Source: Nitrosomonadales bacterium
Lineage (GTDB): Bacteria; Pseudomonadota; Gammaproteobacteria; Burkholderiales; Gallionellaceae
Assembly (NCBI GenBank): GCA_016218465.1
Contig: JACREA010000186.1
Coordinates: forward strand, 1 to 7,483
Direction of reading: 5' to 3'
Length of the DNA: 7,483 nt
Every line of letters starts with the position of its first letter. Position 1 is the first letter of the stretch. Position numbers and translations under genes: made by a program. Positions 6,302 to 7,483 of this stretch are shown in pieces. Under the pieces are notes generated by a model. It did no database searches. It was not told the DNA's origin and saw only the letters and a list, made by a program, of their open reading frames with translations.

Positions 6302-6653
6302 CTATTCCTTGTCGCCGAATCCGGCACGCAGGGCGGCTTCCAGTGTTTTTGCATCCGCAATGAAGCTCGGCAGGAGCACCAAGGTCTCTTTGGCGAAACC
6401 TTCACCGTAATCGTGTGCGGTGTTGTTGCGGTTGTCGCGGTTGTCGCGGTAGGCGAACCAGCGCGCAACTTCTTCAGTCCTTGAGCGCACGCTTGATGAG
6501 CTTGAAAGCGGTCTCCTGGGCGAGTTCGTAGCCCTTGACGATGGCATTGCGGAATACTTCCTGGTCTATGCTGTCCGGCCCGGCTTCCCGAAAAAAAGCA
6601 AGAGAAGATTCGAGTGTGCCGATGCAGCGTTTGAGGTGGTCGGTGTTGAGCAT
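6302..6653 (-). pseudogene. Broken HEPN-domain gene (HI0074/HepT-like nucleotidyltransferase partner), frameshift with apparent internal deletion
   Basis: The intact relative is a small helical HEPN protein that is the RNase toxin, or substrate-binding partner, of an MNT nucleotidyltransferase. Here the start is good: AGGAG (6659-6663) five bases before the ATG at 6653. The first 59 residues read normally, including VFRNAIVKGYELAQETAF and KLIKRALKD, and then hit TGA at 6474-6476. The C-terminal half resumes in another frame, from about 6466 to the TAG at 6302: EEVARWFAYRD, then RNNTAHDYGE with the HEPN RX4H motif, then FAKETLVLLPSFIADA. From my recollection of the family, about 25-30 residues that normally link the halves are absent, so this is more than a one-base slip. 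A tandem CGCGACAAC repeat also duplicates three residues just before the motif. No single frame can give a full HEPN fold, so the toxin is probably inactive. Confidence 0.82.
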
Positions 6654-6772
6654 GTTTACTCCTGAGTGGTATAGCCCTAAGCGGCAAGATTTTACGAATG
6701 CTATAGGTTTTTAGCGCGATACGCTATGCAACCAGCGAGGGCTTAATGCACCGTTTGCAGATTACGCGTAGT

Positions 6773-6828
6773 TCGGGCTTTAGCCATTCGACTGAACCGC
6801 GAGTGGCAAGCCGTTGGTTAAAGCCCGA
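6773..6828. repeat. Inverted repeat downstream of prfB
   Basis: Arms 6773-6786 and 6815-6828 are complementary at 13 of 14 positions, and the odd one is a G-U pair if transcribed from the + strand, around a 28-base loop. The motif TCGGGCTTTAGCC/AAAGCCCGA is typical of a dispersed proteobacterial intergenic repeat. On the - strand it lies 13 bases after the prfB stop and could limit read-through into the HEPN/MNT operon, but no U-tract follows. The rest of the 187-base spacer (6654-6840) holds the HEPN gene's ribosome site and no clear promoter. Confidence 0.6.
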
Positions 6829-6840
6829 CCTTGTTTGGTT

Positions 6841-7483
6841 TTACACTCCTTGCTTCAAGCTCGCCGAGATAAAATCGTCCAGGTCGCCGTCCAGCACGGC
6901 CTGAGTATTGCCGACTTCATGGTTGGTGCGCAAATCCTTGATGCGCGACTGGTCGAGCACGTAGGAGCGGATCTGGTGCCCCCAGCCGATGTCGGTCTTG
7001 CCATCTTCCATCGCCTGCTTCTCGGCATTGCGCTTGCGCAGCTCTTCTTCGTAGAGGCGCGATTTCAGCATCGCCATCGCTTCGGCGCGGTTGCGGTGTT
7101 GCGAGCGGTCGCTCTGGCACTGCACCACGATATTGGTCGGCAGGTGGGTGATGCGCACTGCCGAGTCGGTCTTGTTGATGTGCTGGCCGCCCGCGCCCGA
7201 GGCGCGGTAGGTGTCCACGCGCAGGTCAGCGGGGTTGATCTCGACTTCGATGGATTCGTCCACTTCGGGATAGACGAACACGCTGGAAAACGAGGTATGG
7301 CGGCGGTTTCCGGAATCGAACGGCGACTTGCGCACCAGCCGGTGCACGCCGGTTTCGGTGCGCAGGTGACCGTAGGCATAGTCGCCGATCACCTTGATGG
7401 TCGCGCCCTTGATGCCGGCGACCTCGCCGTCGGATTGTTCCAGCACCTCGACCTGAAAGCCCTTGCGTTCGCAGTAGCGCAGA
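6841..7483 (-). CDS. prfB: Peptide chain release factor 2 (RF2), C-terminal part; 5' end beyond window
   Basis: RF2 recognises UGA and UAA stop codons in the ribosomal A site and triggers peptide release. The frame is open through the right edge (LRYCERKGF precedes the [11 protein letters not shown] stretch), so about 213 of the usual 365 residues are visible. The stop-codon recognition tripeptide SPF lies at 7318-7326 within [19 protein letters not shown] rather than RF1's PxT decides for RF2. The catalytic GGQ is at 7183-7191 in [18 protein letters not shown], with alanine at the position that is threonine in E. coli K-12. [22 protein letters not shown] and [14 protein letters not shown] complete domain 3. 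The programmed +1 frameshift near codon 25, which autoregulates many prfB genes, would lie outside the window. The lysS gene that often follows prfB is not here; the HEPN/MNT remnant is downstream instead. Confidence 0.97.
   Translation of the reverse strand, partial: LRYCERKGFQVEVLEQSDGEVAGIKGATIKVIGDYAYGHLRTETGVHRLVRKSPFDSGNRRHTSFSSVFVYPEVDESIEVEINPADLRVDTYRASGAGGQHINKTDSAVRITHLPTNIVVQCQSDRSQHRNRAEAMAMLKSRLYEEELRKRNAEKQAMEDGKTDIGWGHQIRSYVLDQSRIKDLRTNHEVGNTQAVLDGDLDDFISASLKQGV

Noticed and set aside
6295..6687. N-terminal extension of the MntA-like protein to 241 residues
   Set aside because: The extension is read out of frame through the HEPN gene and is low-complexity (Thr/Ala repeats from the 9-bp duplication); the 110-residue form matches the family length.

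Overview
The window looks like chromosomal DNA of a betaproteobacterium. My best guess is the Nitrosomonadales/Gallionellaceae neighbourhood, inferred from protein style and the abundance of intergenic palindromes; no rRNA or other lineage marker is present. Both ends cut through genes: a DAHP synthase at the left and the release factor 2 gene at the right.

Left block, + strand (1-5177): the 3' part of a type I-beta DAHP synthase and a complete prephenate dehydrogenase (tyrA), two aromatic amino acid genes separated by a GC-rich palindromic repeat. These are followed by three envelope-modification genes: an ArnT-like lipid A aminosugar transferase, a small SMR-type membrane protein resembling the ArnE/ArnF flippase subunits, and an ArnB-like PLP aminotransferase. 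The three suggest making a 4-amino-4-deoxy-pentose (Ara4N-like) on UDP, flipping its lipid-linked form and attaching it to lipid A. The arnA, arnC and arnD steps are not in the window.

Right block, - strand (5243-7483): read from the right edge inward, prfB (3' part), a spacer with an inverted repeat, a broken HEPN-type gene (HI0074/HepT-like), an intact MNT-type nucleotidyltransferase (MntA-like), a stretch with two related hairpins, and an unrecognised gene that also looks damaged. The HEPN/MNT pair is a toxin-antitoxin style module. The HEPN partner carries a frameshift with an apparent internal deletion and a 9-bp duplication beside its RNase motif, so the module looks dead on the toxin side.

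Almost every gene junction holds a palindromic element: 860-947, 3974-4021, 5178-5230, 5754-5865 and 6773-6828. These look like several different REP-like families. I see no established novel system. The most interesting signals are the decayed HEPN/MNT module, the twin hairpins with an identical loop and compensating stem changes, and the possible disruption of the unknown gene by that hairpin element.
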